Of a stretch of 16,463 nucleotides of DNA, positions 7,498 to 14,493 are shown in pieces. Under the pieces are notes generated by a model. The model saw only the letters and a list, made by a program, of their open reading frames with translations, did not search any database and had not been told where the DNA came from. The first letter of the stretch is position 1; every line of letters starts with the position of its first letter. The DNA comes from an uncultured Peptococcaceae bacterium (GTDB lineage Bacteria > Bacillota > Peptococcia > Peptococcales > Peptococcaceae). Position numbers and translations under genes: made by a program. The stretch spans positions 1 through 16,463 of the forward strand of contig CAKQDL010000044.1 of assembly GCA_934229395.1 (NCBI GenBank), given 5' to 3'.

Positions 7498-8709
7498 TTA
7501 TCCTTTTCGCGTAACGCTCGTGACCTCAGCCTGCACTTGACCATCTGTTAAATAAAGGGAGAGCGTATCGCCCTCATTGATTTCTTTTGCAGAACGCAAG
7601 GCCTTACCATCCTTTTCGGCATAGGTATAGCCTCGGCCCAATACAGCCAAGGGACTCAAGGCTTCAAGCTCGGCCACTTTTTTTGTAAAGGCTTCTGTTT
7701 TGGCGCCAAAGCCGGCTTCCATGGCATGGTCCAGGGCCATTGTTTTTTGATCGAGGGCCATGGCATAGCTGGCCAAAAGCTGCGCCGGCTCTCGCATGAG
7801 GCCGCTGGCCAAATAGCTTTTGATCAAGGCTTTTTTGTGGGCCAAAAGGCTTTCTATGCGTGCATCCATTTGTGCACGTTTGTCGCGCAATTCCTGCATC
7901 ACCTTTTCGCCATCTGGCACCGCCAGCTCCGCCGCCATCGACGGCGTGCCTGCACGCACATCGGCAGCAAAGTCTGCAAGGGTCACATCGCTTTCGTGGC
8001 CAACGGCGCTAATAATAGGCACTGGCGAGGCTGCAATGGTACGCACCACCACTTCCTCGTTGAAGCACCAAAGGTCCTCTAGGGAACCGCCGCCGCGTCC
8101 CACAATGATGAGGTCGATGTCGTCGCGTTCATAAAGGGTGTGAAGCCCCACACAAATGGATGCTGCACCCTCTGCCCCCTGCACCAAGGCCGGCACCAAA
8201 AGCGCCTCTGTCATTGGCCAGCGTCTTTTTAAAACGCGCATCATATCGCGAATCACGGCACCTGTTGGTGAGGTGACAATGCCAATTTTTTTTGGTACAC
8301 GTGGCAAGGGACGCTTGTTTTCTCTGTCAAAAAGGCCCTCTTGGCTAAGTTTGTCGCGAAGCGCCTCATAACGCGCGTGCAAATCGCCAATCCCAACAGG
8401 CATCATACGGCGCACATAAAACTGCACCACGCCAGTTTTTGGATAAAGCTGCACACTCCCCTGCACAATCACCGCTTGGCCATTTTTTGGCATAAAGCGC
8501 AAGCCATCTGCCGCCGAGCGAAACATCACACAATTGATGACCGCTTTTTCATCCTTTAAGGAAAAGTACAAATGGCCGCTGGCTGCGTGGCGCTTAAAGT
8601 TAGAAATCTCGCCTTCTACGCGGATGTTTTGCAAAAGGGCGTCGTTATCAAGCAGGAGCTTGACATAGTCATTGACCTTCGAAACCTTTAAAAGAGCAAC
8701 CTCACTCAT
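7498..8709 (-). CDS. xseA: Exodeoxyribonuclease VII large subunit
   Basis: XseA is the catalytic subunit of exonuclease VII, a cytoplasmic, single-strand-specific nuclease. The 403-residue product has an N-terminal OB-fold domain (about 5-103, containing VEGEISNFKRHAASGHLYFS), then the catalytic domain with KKIGIVTSPTGAVIRD at 140-155, GRGGGSLEDLW at 204-214, and SAVGHESDVTLADFAADVRAGTPS at about 234-257, all family hallmarks. The C-terminal third is helical and binds XseB. The ATG at 8707-8709 was chosen over an upstream in-frame ATG because homology and an AAGGA site 8 bases upstream support it. It overlaps the end of nusB by 8 bases and is followed by xseB after 4, consistent with coupled synthesis of the two subunits. 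Confidence 0.96.
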   Translation of the reverse strand: MSEVALLKVSKVNDYVKLLLDNDALLQNIRVEGEISNFKRHAASGHLYFSLKDEKAVINCVMFRSAADGLRFMPKNGQAVIVQGSVQLYPKTGVVQFYVRRMMPVGIGDLHARYEALRDKLSQEGLFDRENKRPLPRVPKKIGIVTSPTGAVIRDMMRVLKRRWPMTEALLVPALVQGAEGAASICVGLHTLYERDDIDLIIVGRGGGSLEDLWCFNEEVVVRTIAASPVPIISAVGHESDVTLADFAADVRAGTPSMAAELAVPDGEKVMQELRDKRAQMDARIESLLAHKKALIKSYLASGLMREPAQLLASYAMALDQKTMALDHAMEAGFGAKTEAFTKKVAELEALSPLAVLGRGYTYAEKDGKALRSAKEINEGDTLSLYLTDGQVQAEVTSVTRKG

Positions 8710-9187
8710 TTTTGGAGTCCTTCTTTGCCAAGGCATCTAAAATCCCGTTGACAAATTTATAGGACTCGTCATCGCCATAAATACGCGCCAAATCGACTGC
8801 TTCGTTGATGATGATTGGGGCTTCAATTTTTTCCTTTGCAAAATGAAGCTCATACACGCCCATACGAAGAATGTTTTTGTCTGCACTCATCATACGAAGG
8901 GTGCTCCAGTTTTTCGCCTGGTAATCAATCAAGGCATCGATATCCACCTTGTTTTCCATGGTACCGGCCACTGTTGTGCGGATGAAGTCCTTATCATCTT
9001 CTGCCAATACACTGTCTAAGGTGTCTTCGTCAAGTTCTGGGAAGAAGTCGATAATATTGGAAGAAATCAAGAAATCCTCCATGTTATCTTTATCCATATA
9101 ATAATCTAAGACCTGTTGATAATCGGTGTTACCCATATCGCTAGAATAGATAAGGAGGAAGGAAATTTGTCTTGCTAGTTTGCGCAT
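8702..9187 (-). CDS. nusB: Transcription antitermination factor NusB
   Basis: NusB binds the boxA RNA with NusE (ribosomal S10) and keeps RNA polymerase elongating through rRNA operons. The 161-residue product begins MRKLARQISFLLIY and ends with the family signature APIIINEAVDLAR followed by ESYKFVNGILDALAKK. It is slightly longer than typical NusB because of an acidic middle insert (about 35-70). The open frame extends upstream, but the ATG at 9185-9187 matches the family start, has a GGGGG site about 6 bases upstream, and lies one base after the preceding stop. In many Bacillota nusB follows an Asp23-family gene as here. It overlaps xseA by 8 bases. Confidence 0.95.
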   Translation of the reverse strand: MRKLARQISFLLIYSSDMGNTDYQQVLDYYMDKDNMEDFLISSNIIDFFPELDEDTLDSVLAEDDKDFIRTTVAGTMENKVDIDALIDYQAKNWSTLRMMSADKNILRMGVYELHFAKEKIEAPIIINEAVDLARIYGDDESYKFVNGILDALAKKDSKNE

Positions 9188-9188
9188 G

Positions 9189-9620
9189 TTATACCCCCGT
9201 TGCACTTTCACTATTTTGTTCAAAAACAATCGACTGCACAAACACGTCCACCATACGGACCTTCATGCCAGTCATTGTTTCCACAGCCTTTTTTACACTA
9301 CGCTGAATGTCGTGGGCCACATCTGGAATGGAGAAGCCATAACGCACCTTCACCGTCAAAAGAATGTTAAACTTGCTGTCTTTGTAATCTACGCGGACGC
9401 CTTTGATGGCATTTTTCTTGCCGAGCATCCCAACGACATTGTCTGTGACGTTTCCAATAAAGCTTTCGGTGCCTTGCATTTGTGGACGCACCACGCCCTC
9501 TACCTCACCAAGTGCAATGGCCGCCACCGCTTGAACCACTTCATCGTCAACACGGATGGTGCCAAATTCATTGGCGAGAACCTGGTCTTGATTGGTTTCT
9601 ATTTTCTTTTCATCCGGCAT
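9189..9620 (-). CDS. Asp23/Gls24 family protein, YqhY-like
   Basis: The 143-residue product belongs to the Asp23/Gls24 (DUF322) envelope-stress family. The visible core runs from FGTIRVDDEVVQAVAAIALGEVEGV (about 19-43) through VKVRYGFSIPDVAHDIQRSVKKAVE and ends in V-D-V-F-V. There is no signal peptide or membrane segment. In Bacillus subtilis the paralogue next to nusB is YqhY, which affects acetyl-CoA carboxylase and lipid synthesis; the same neighbour here supports orthology, but accB and accC are absent. The ATG at 9618-9620 has an AGGAG site 8 bases upstream. It is the first gene of the long operon and lies just downstream of the extended -10 promoter at 9668-9696. Exact function is uncertain. 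Confidence 0.9.
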   Translation of the reverse strand: MPDEKKIETNQDQVLANEFGTIRVDDEVVQAVAAIALGEVEGVVRPQMQGTESFIGNVTDNVVGMLGKKNAIKGVRVDYKDSKFNILLTVKVRYGFSIPDVAHDIQRSVKKAVETMTGMKVRMVDVFVQSIVFEQNSESATGV

Positions 9621-9667
9621 CTCTTATGCTCCTTTTGTTCATCGCTTAAACAATGTCACACTAATTT

Positions 9668-9696
9668 ATTATATCACATTGTGTAGATTTGGTCGA
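9668..9696 (-). promoter_or_regulatory. Sigma-A promoter of the nusB-recN operon
   Basis: On the minus strand a perfect TATAAT (-10) at 9668-9673 is preceded by TG and one base, an extended -10. Seventeen bases further upstream lies TCGACC (9691-9696), 4 of 6 matches to the -35 consensus. Transcription would start near 9661, about 40 bases before the Asp23-family ATG. No other convincing promoter was seen within the eleven-gene cluster. Confidence 0.7.
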
Positions 9697-9712
9697 TATA
9701 TCTCTCATCGAC
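9692..9712. promoter_or_regulatory. Inverted repeat over the -35 box, possible operator
   Basis: GTCGAT at 9692-9697 and ATCGAC at 9707-9712 are inverted around 9 bases. The promoter-side half overlaps the -35 box of the operon promoter. A repressor could bind here, but 6-base arms are short and no regulator is identified. Confidence 0.3.
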
Positions 9713-9734
9713 GCTTTTTTTAGCATTCATTTTT

Positions 9735-9784
9735 CGCGCCGCGCCAACGCCCGTCGCTGGTCGCCCCCCGCGCGCTGCTTGCGC
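9735..9784. other. GC-rich intergenic patch
   Basis: By hand count 42 of these 50 bases are G or C, in contrast with AT-rich intergenic sequence on both sides. It has no open frame with a ribosome site and lies between the terminator of ispH-S1 and the promoter of the nusB operon. It contains GCGC-rich short inverted repeats but no single clear stem. Confidence 0.5.
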
Positions 9785-9786
9785 AC

Positions 9787-9821
9787 AAAAAAATAGCTTA
9801 GCGGATATCCACTAAGCTATT
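9787..9821 (-). terminator. Intrinsic terminator of ispH-S1
   Basis: On the minus strand the hairpin begins 17 bases after the stop codon. The arms AATAGCTTAG and CTAAGCTATT (positions 9812-9821 and 9792-9801) pair over 10 base pairs. Pairing continues inward through a T-G wobble and GG/CC to an ATAT loop. The 3' arm runs directly into seven T residues (9793-9787, two of them paired). This is a textbook Rho-independent terminator. Confidence 0.92.
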
Positions 9822-9838
9822 CGGATTAGGCTTGAAAA

Positions 9839-11866
9839 TTAGTCAGCGAGAAGGCTAGCCAAACCAGCAAATGCATCGTTGCTGAGTTCTTCGTTCACTT
9901 CAGGAACGTCGCTCTTTGGCTTAGCTTGTCTTTTTGGCTTTGCAGGAGCAGCTGGCTTTTCAACCACTGGACGTTCCTTCAATTCTTTGATGGACAAGCT
10001 GATGCGCTTGCGGTCTTCGTCAACTTCAAGTACCTTAACTTGAACTTCTTGGCCGATAGCAAGAGCGTCTTCAACCTTTTCAATGTGATCCCAAGAGATT
10101 TGGGAAATGTGTACCAAACCATCTACGCCGTCAGCTAAAGCAACGAATGCACCGAATGGAGCGATACGTACAACCTTGCCTTCGAGAACGGAGCCAACTG
10201 GGAATTGTTCGCTGGCGTTGTCCCAAGGGTTGTTGATGAGCTTCTTGAGGGAAAGGCTGATTTTGCCCTTTTCACGGTCTGCGCTAAGAACATAAACTTC
10301 GATTTCGTCGCCAACAGCAACAACATCGGTAGGTTGCTTCACGCGACCCCAACCCATTTCGGAGATGTGGAGAAGACCGTCTACGCCGCCAAGATCCACG
10401 AATGCGCCGAAGTTAGCAATGCGTTGTACGCGGCCCTTAAGCACTTGACCTTCTTTGATTTCTTCCCAAATCTTTTCGCGAGCTTCCTTTTCTTCTGCTT
10501 CGAGAAGAACACGACGGGAAAGGATGATCTTGCGGTTTTCTGGGTTTGCGTCAAATTCGATAATTTTGAACTTGTAGGTGTTGCCTACGAAGGACTTGAT
10601 GTCGTCAACATACTTGGTATCGAGGTGGGATGCTGGTACGAAACCACGAGCGCCGATATCAACGATAACGCCACCCTTAACATCGCTAACAACCTTAGCT
10701 TCGATGACTTCGCCGTTTTCATACTTAGCTTGAAGTTCATCCATAGCCTTTTCTTGGTCAGCGCGCTTCTTAGAAAGCACCATGTGACCTTCGTTGTTTT
10801 CCATCTTGATAACCATTACTTGAATTTCATCGCCAACTTTAACGATTTCTTCTATAGCTGGATCTTTTTGGAAGGACAATTCCTTGATTGGAATGACACC
10901 TTCAGATTTGCCGCCTACATCTACCATTACTTCGTCTGGATTAATCTTTACGACAGTACCAGTAACGACCTCATAGAGATTGAGGGACTCTAAAGTACCA
11001 TAGCCTTGTTCCAAACCTTGTTCCATTGTTAATTCTTCCATCTTGTCAATGACCTCCCTAATTATCCAGTCAGGAGTCGAAGCTCCTGCTGTTAAACCAA
11101 TTTTTTCCTTACCATCAAACCACGCATCTTCCAAATCTGCTACAGATTCAACGTGCTTGGTTTCCACACCCGCATCCTGGCAAATGCTAACGAGTTTACA
11201 GGTATTGGCGCTGTTATAACCACCAATAACAATCATTAAATCCACCGTTGATGCAAGTTGCATGGCATCGGATTGTCTGTCTCTTGTTGCAGCGCAAATG
11301 GTGTTGCGCACTACCAATCCCTCTAACTCAAGACTTTCTAAGTAGGAAACTGCGTCGTCAAAGCGCTCGATTTTCTCTGTTGTTTGAGAAACCAAGCACA
11401 CCTTTTTGCCGGCAAGGGACAAACCCTTCAATTCGTCTAAGCTTTTAAAGACAATGGCTGTATCGTTGGTCCAACCTACGATGGCCATCACCTCTGGGTG
11501 ATTGGCATCGCCCAAAATAACAACCTGGTAGCCTGCCTCTGCGTATTCGCGCGCAGTTTGCTGAACCTTCTTTACCTTTGGGCAGGTGCAATCAAAATAC
11601 GCGTGCCCGTGCTCTTCAATCTGCTTATAAACTGAAGGTGCAACGCCATGTGTACGAATAAGCACATTCTTTTCGTGAATGTCGTCTAATGAATCATAAG
11701 CTTTAATACCAAGTCGCTCTAAGCGAGCCACCTCTTGAGGGTTGTGAATAAGTGGACCAAGCGTTGCGATTGGACCCTTTCCCTCGTCAATAAGCTTTTC
11801 ACCTTTGTTGATAGCATTGCGCACACCAAAGCAAAAGCCTGCGTTTGACGCTAATTGAATATCCAT
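9839..11866 (-). CDS. ispH: IspH reductase fused to ribosomal protein S1
   Basis: The 675-residue product joins two proteins. Residues 1-280 are IspH (LytB), the iron-sulfur enzyme that reduces HMBPP to IPP and DMAPP in the last step of the methylerythritol phosphate pathway; cluster cysteines Cys12, Cys95 and Cys191 are present, with HPEV at 123-126 and YNSANT at 217-222. Residues 298-627 hold four S1 RNA-binding repeats (about 298-366, 385-452, 473-542, 558-627), followed by a Lys/Pro-rich tail. The same fusion is annotated in many Clostridia and Negativicutes. An in-frame ATG lies 24 bases upstream, but it sits about 8 bases after the predicted transcription start, so the ATG at 11864-11866 is preferred, although its own ribosome site (AAAAGG, short spacing) is weak. 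It has its own promoter and terminator. Confidence 0.96.
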   Translation of the reverse strand: MDIQLASNAGFCFGVRNAINKGEKLIDEGKGPIATLGPLIHNPQEVARLERLGIKAYDSLDDIHEKNVLIRTHGVAPSVYKQIEEHGHAYFDCTCPKVKKVQQTAREYAEAGYQVVILGDANHPEVMAIVGWTNDTAIVFKSLDELKGLSLAGKKVCLVSQTTEKIERFDDAVSYLESLELEGLVVRNTICAATRDRQSDAMQLASTVDLMIVIGGYNSANTCKLVSICQDAGVETKHVESVADLEDAWFDGKEKIGLTAGASTPDWIIREVIDKMEELTMEQGLEQGYGTLESLNLYEVVTGTVVKINPDEVMVDVGGKSEGVIPIKELSFQKDPAIEEIVKVGDEIQVMVIKMENNEGHMVLSKKRADQEKAMDELQAKYENGEVIEAKVVSDVKGGVIVDIGARGFVPASHLDTKYVDDIKSFVGNTYKFKIIEFDANPENRKIILSRRVLLEAEEKEAREKIWEEIKEGQVLKGRVQRIANFGAFVDLGGVDGLLHISEMGWGRVKQPTDVVAVGDEIEVYVLSADREKGKISLSLKKLINNPWDNASEQFPVGSVLEGKVVRIAPFGAFVALADGVDGLVHISQISWDHIEKVEDALAIGQEVQVKVLEVDEDRKRISLSIKELKERPVVEKPAAPAKPKRQAKPKSDVPEVNEELSNDAFAGLASLLAD
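11039..11058 (-). promoter_or_regulatory. Possible internal ribosome site for free S1
   Basis: Within the fusion, minus-strand GGGAGGTC (11051-11058) lies 11 bases before an in-frame ATG (Met276, 11039-11041). Initiation there would give a 400-residue protein containing only the four S1 repeats, close to the length of stand-alone S1-like proteins of Bacillota. The site is made partly by an AGG arginine codon. The spacing is longer than ideal, so this is a hypothesis. Confidence 0.35.
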
Positions 11867-11904
11867 AGACCTTTTCTCACTCCTACACATTTCAATTACA
11901 CTCT

Positions 11905-11933
11905 ATTATAACCAAAATCTAGCCCAATGCCAA
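11905..11933 (-). promoter_or_regulatory. Sigma-A promoter of ispH-S1
   Basis: On the minus strand TTGGCA (-35, 11928-11933) and TATAAT (-10, 11905-11910) are separated by exactly 17 bases, 11 of 12 consensus matches. Transcription would start near 11898, about 32 bases before the chosen IspH start. The -35 box lies just outside the cmk stop codon, so ispH-S1 can be expressed apart from the upstream genes. Confidence 0.85.
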
Positions 11934-11936
11934 ACA

Positions 11937-12590
11937 TTATTTTGAAATAAATTCAATTATTTTTTCTAATACCTGTTTTTCGTCCAAATCGTCGGTATCT
12001 ATAACGATGGCATCCTCTGCTTTTTTGAGCGGCGCGATGCTTCTGGTGCTGTCCTGCTCGTCACGCGCGGCGATTTCTTTGACCAATTCTTCGTAACTAA
12101 CAGCCAGGCCCTTTTCAACCAATTCCCTGTAGCGGCGCATGGCGCGTTCCTCTACGCTGGCTGTAAGGAAAAATTTGTAGTCAGCCTGTGGCAAAACCAC
12201 GGTGCCAATATCGCGCCCATCCATAATGACCGATGTTTCTTCGGCAATGCGGCGCTGCTGGCCGGTCATGGCTGTGCGTACGCTACCAAGCTTGGCGTAG
12301 GCGCTGACAATTTTAGAAATATCCGGATGGCGAATGGCTTCTTCAATGTTTTCATCGTGCTCAAAGAGGCATTTTTTGCCATCCACCATTTGAAAGCTCA
12401 AGGAAAGCCCTTCCAAAAGAGCATCCAAGGCCTCGCCTTCCTGTGCCTCCACGCCCGTGCGCGATGCCATAAGCGTCACCCCACGGTACATGGCACCGGT
12501 ATCAATATAAATATAGCCTAGTTTTTCGGCCAAAGCCTTTGCGAGGGTGCTCTTTCCTACACCCGCAGGCCCATCAATAGCAATTTGCAT
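11937..12590 (-). CDS. cmk: Cytidylate kinase
   Basis: Cmk phosphorylates CMP and dCMP with ATP, recycling pyrimidine nucleotides from RNA turnover and lipid synthesis. The 217-residue product is of normal length. The P-loop GPAGVGKST is at 7-15, followed by YIDTGAMYRG at about 29-38, which contacts the base. MDGRDIGTVVLP at about 118-129 and the lid-region arginines RAMRRYREL are also present. The ATG at 12588-12590 has an AAGGAG site about 7 bases upstream. It follows the HutP-like gene after 29 bases, and 70 bases with a new promoter separate it from ispH-S1. A conserved cmk-ispH-S1 neighbourhood is common in Bacillota; the acyltransferase gene often found between them is absent here. Confidence 0.96.
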   Translation of the reverse strand: MQIAIDGPAGVGKSTLAKALAEKLGYIYIDTGAMYRGVTLMASRTGVEAQEGEALDALLEGLSLSFQMVDGKKCLFEHDENIEEAIRHPDISKIVSAYAKLGSVRTAMTGQQRRIAEETSVIMDGRDIGTVVLPQADYKFFLTASVEERAMRRYRELVEKGLAVSYEELVKEIAARDEQDSTRSIAPLKKAEDAIVIDTDDLDEKQVLEKIIEFISK

Positions 12591-12619
12591 ATCCCACTCC
12601 TTGTTTCGTTCTCTGCCCT

Positions 12620-13036
12620 TTAAATGGTACGATGTGCCATACCCAAGGCCACGTCGTCCAAATACAACAAGCCAATACTTAGAAAAATAGCCACACTGAT
12701 GTGGTCATCCTTGCGCGCAATACCAATTTTGCCGCCTACACTCATCCCGTTGGCCTTTTGCATGACTTGGCAGAGGGCATCGTGAATGGCCCCAGCCACA
12801 CAGCCATCGCCATGATGGGAGTCTTCTCCAATAAGGCCCTCGCGCTTTGCAGCCACAATGGCTTTTTCTACCATTTTGTTGATGGATTTAAAGTAATCGC
12901 CACCCACATCCACAGCCGCCGTCAACACATCCTGGGCAGCATATTGATTTTTGAGGCTATGCTCTTCCTCGCGACTTTCAGAAATGGCCATTTTTACGGC
13001 AGCTCTTGCTACCACGGTACTTTCGCTATTTTTCAC
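12620..13036 (-). CDS. HutP-like protein
   Basis: The 138-residue product resembles the HutP family, whose Bacillus subtilis member binds histidine, Mg2+ and RNA to prevent termination in the histidine-use operon. The visible match is the C-terminal half: CVAGAIHDALCQVM at about 79-92, SVGGKIGIARKDDHISVAIF at 99-118, and VALGMAHRTI at 129-138. The N-terminal part (ARAAVKMAISESREEE) is like clostridial HutP homologues. By my alignment from memory, two metal-binding histidines of B. subtilis HutP (His73, His77) are glycines here, while the C-terminal histidine is kept. No hut genes are nearby. The start is a GTG at 13034-13036 overlapping the preceding stop by 4 bases (GTGA), with GAAGGG upstream. 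RNA binding is possible; ligand and target are unknown. Confidence 0.78.
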   Translation of the reverse strand: MKNSESTVVARAAVKMAISESREEEHSLKNQYAAQDVLTAAVDVGGDYFKSINKMVEKAIVAAKREGLIGEDSHHGDGCVAGAIHDALCQVMQKANGMSVGGKIGIARKDDHISVAIFLSIGLLYLDDVALGMAHRTI

Positions 13037-14307
13037 GATTCATTCATCCCTTCACTAACAAATGCACACGCTGCTTTGCCGGCACAATAGCCTGTTGAAA
13101 AGGCTATCTGCAAATTAAACCCGCCTGTATAGGCGTCTATATCAATCACTTCGCCTGCTACAAATAAGCCAGGCACCTTTTTTACTGCCAATGTTTTTGG
13201 ATTGATTTCCTTCACACTCAAGCCACCTGCTGTCACAATCCCTTCAGAGAGGGCACGCGTAGACGTGAGGGTAAAGGTAAAGTCCTTCAAAACTTTTATG
13301 ATTTCTGCGCGTTCTTCCTTGCTCAACTGATGTAAAATTTTATCCTGCTTGATACCGCATTTTTTAATAAAAATCGGCACCATTTTTTGTGGCAGGAGCT
13401 TGCGCACGAGGCTTGGCACCTGCTTATTTGGGATCTGGGCAATTTCACGCAAAAGCCTTGCGTCGAGCTGCGCCTCGGAAAGCGCCGGCTTGAGATCAAT
13501 GCTTGCGTAAAGTGGCTTTTTGTTTTTCTTCCAATAATCGCTGCAATGGCCACTGGCAGAAAGTACAATAGGGCCACTGATACCAAAATGGGTAAAGAGC
13601 ATTTCGCCCTGCTCGGTGTAAAAAACCTTGCCCTTGTCGTTGGTAATTGTGAGGCGCACATTGCGCAAGCTAAGGCCTTGAAGTGTGTGCACCCATTCTT
13701 CCTTGCTAACAAGAGGCACCAAGGCTGGTGAAATTGCCTCCACCTTGAGCCCTAGCTTTTCTAGCCACGGATAGGCATCCCCTGTTGAACCGGTACCTGG
13801 ATAGGACGCGCCCCCTGTGCAAAGGATGCACGTCTGGCTCTTGTAGACGCTGCCGTCTTCGGCCGTGAGCGCAAAGCCTTCACCTTCGGTATAGGCCACA
13901 TCCTTTATATATGACTCACATTTAATCACGCACCCCTGCTTCTTTGCTTCGCCTACAAGCACATCCACAATATCCTGGGCCTTATCGCTCACTGGAAAAA
14001 CACGTTCGCCTCTTTCTTCTTTGAGAGCGCAGCCACGGCTTTCGAAAAAATCCCAAACATCTCTATTGTCAAAAGCGCTGAGGCTCGAATACATAAATTT
14101 TGGATTGCGGCGAATGGCTTGCAAAATTTCCTCGTGGTTTTTGGTGGTGGTCACGTTGCAACGGCCCTTACCTGTAATGCGTATTTTTCTGCCACACAGC
14201 GGCATTTTTTCTAAAATGAGTACACTGCATCCAGCCTTAGCTGCTTCAATGCCTGCCATGAGTCCGCTGGCGCCTGCACCCACAATAATAACATCTGTCA
14301 AAATCAC
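13033..14307 (-). CDS. FAD-dependent oxidoreductase, HI0933/BaiN type
   Basis: The 424-residue flavoprotein belongs to the HI0933/YhiN group, annotated variously as aminoacetone oxidase-like or NAD(P)/FAD-dependent oxidoreductase; BaiN of Clostridium scindens is a member, but most homologues have no proven substrate. The FAD-binding GAGASG is at 10-15. The family hallmark GRKIRITGKGRCNVT follows near 39-53, and the C-terminal FAD segment GLFVAGEVIDIDAYTGGFNLQIAFSTG is present. The frame extends upstream to an ATG at 14358, but I choose the GTG at 14305-14307 because GGAGGTGA lies directly before it and homology begins there. It is first in a probable unit with the HutP-like gene (4-base overlap) and cmk. 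It is divergent from pckA. Bile-acid activity should not be assumed. Confidence 0.9.
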   Translation of the reverse strand: MILTDVIIVGAGASGLMAGIEAAKAGCSVLILEKMPLCGRKIRITGKGRCNVTTTKNHEEILQAIRRNPKFMYSSLSAFDNRDVWDFFESRGCALKEERGERVFPVSDKAQDIVDVLVGEAKKQGCVIKCESYIKDVAYTEGEGFALTAEDGSVYKSQTCILCTGGASYPGTGSTGDAYPWLEKLGLKVEAISPALVPLVSKEEWVHTLQGLSLRNVRLTITNDKGKVFYTEQGEMLFTHFGISGPIVLSASGHCSDYWKKNKKPLYASIDLKPALSEAQLDARLLREIAQIPNKQVPSLVRKLLPQKMVPIFIKKCGIKQDKILHQLSKEERAEIIKVLKDFTFTLTSTRALSEGIVTAGGLSVKEINPKTLAVKKVPGLFVAGEVIDIDAYTGGFNLQIAFSTGYCAGKAACAFVSEGMNES

Positions 14308-14355
14308 TTCACCTCCGTACTGCTTAAGCATACCACGCATTTTTACTTGCAACAA

Positions 14356-14426
14356 CAATTATTCTTTAAGGGGAAGTGTTCCAAAAATGTCGCATTTTTG
14401 TTAAATATGATAATAATTGCCCCTTA
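14356..14426. promoter_or_regulatory. Paired inverted words in the divergent region
   Basis: CAATTATT (14356-14363) is complementary to AATAATTG (14412-14419), and TAAGGGG (14367-14373) to CCCCTTA (14420-14426). The order is A, B, A', B', so the two pairings interlock like a pseudoknot if they form in RNA. In DNA they would be two nested dyads around the 14382-14400 palindrome. Function is unknown. Confidence 0.35.
14382..14400. promoter_or_regulatory. Perfect 19-bp dyad between divergent genes
   Basis: CAAAAATG at 14382-14389 and CATTTTTG at 14393-14400 are perfect inverted arms around TCG. The centre lies about 74 bases upstream of the predicted pckA transcription start, a position typical of an activator site, and it could also serve the oxidoreductase gene on the other strand. 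It lacks the GC stem of a terminator. The cognate regulator is unknown. Confidence 0.5.
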
Positions 14427-14430
14427 CGCC

Positions 14431-14458
14431 TTGAAATCAACGTATAGAGTATGTTAAT
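14431..14458 (+). promoter_or_regulatory. Candidate pckA promoter
   Basis: TTGAAA (14431-14436, 5 of 6 for -35) is followed after 16 bases by GTTAAT (14453-14458, 4 of 6 for -10). Transcription would start near 14465, giving a leader of about 29 bases. The weak -10 fits a promoter that needs an activator, but other AT-rich hexamers nearby make the exact site uncertain. Confidence 0.45.
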
Positions 14459-14493
14459 TTTATGTAGACAACATATTTGCAAGGAGAATTGCG

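Noticed and set aside
10205..10993. 262-codon open frame on the plus strand opposite the S1 repeats
   Set aside because: It lies fully antisense to a highly conserved coding region, has no ribosome site, and its residue make-up is a shadow of biased S1 codons.
9839..11890. Upstream ATG at 11890 as the ispH-S1 start, with TAGGAG just after it
   Set aside because: It is only about 8 bases from the predicted transcription start, has no upstream ribosome site, and adds eight residues before the conserved IspH start.
13033..14358. Longer oxidoreductase frame starting at the ATG at 14358
   Set aside because: The extra 17 residues have no family similarity and the strong GGAGGTGA site points to the GTG at 14307.
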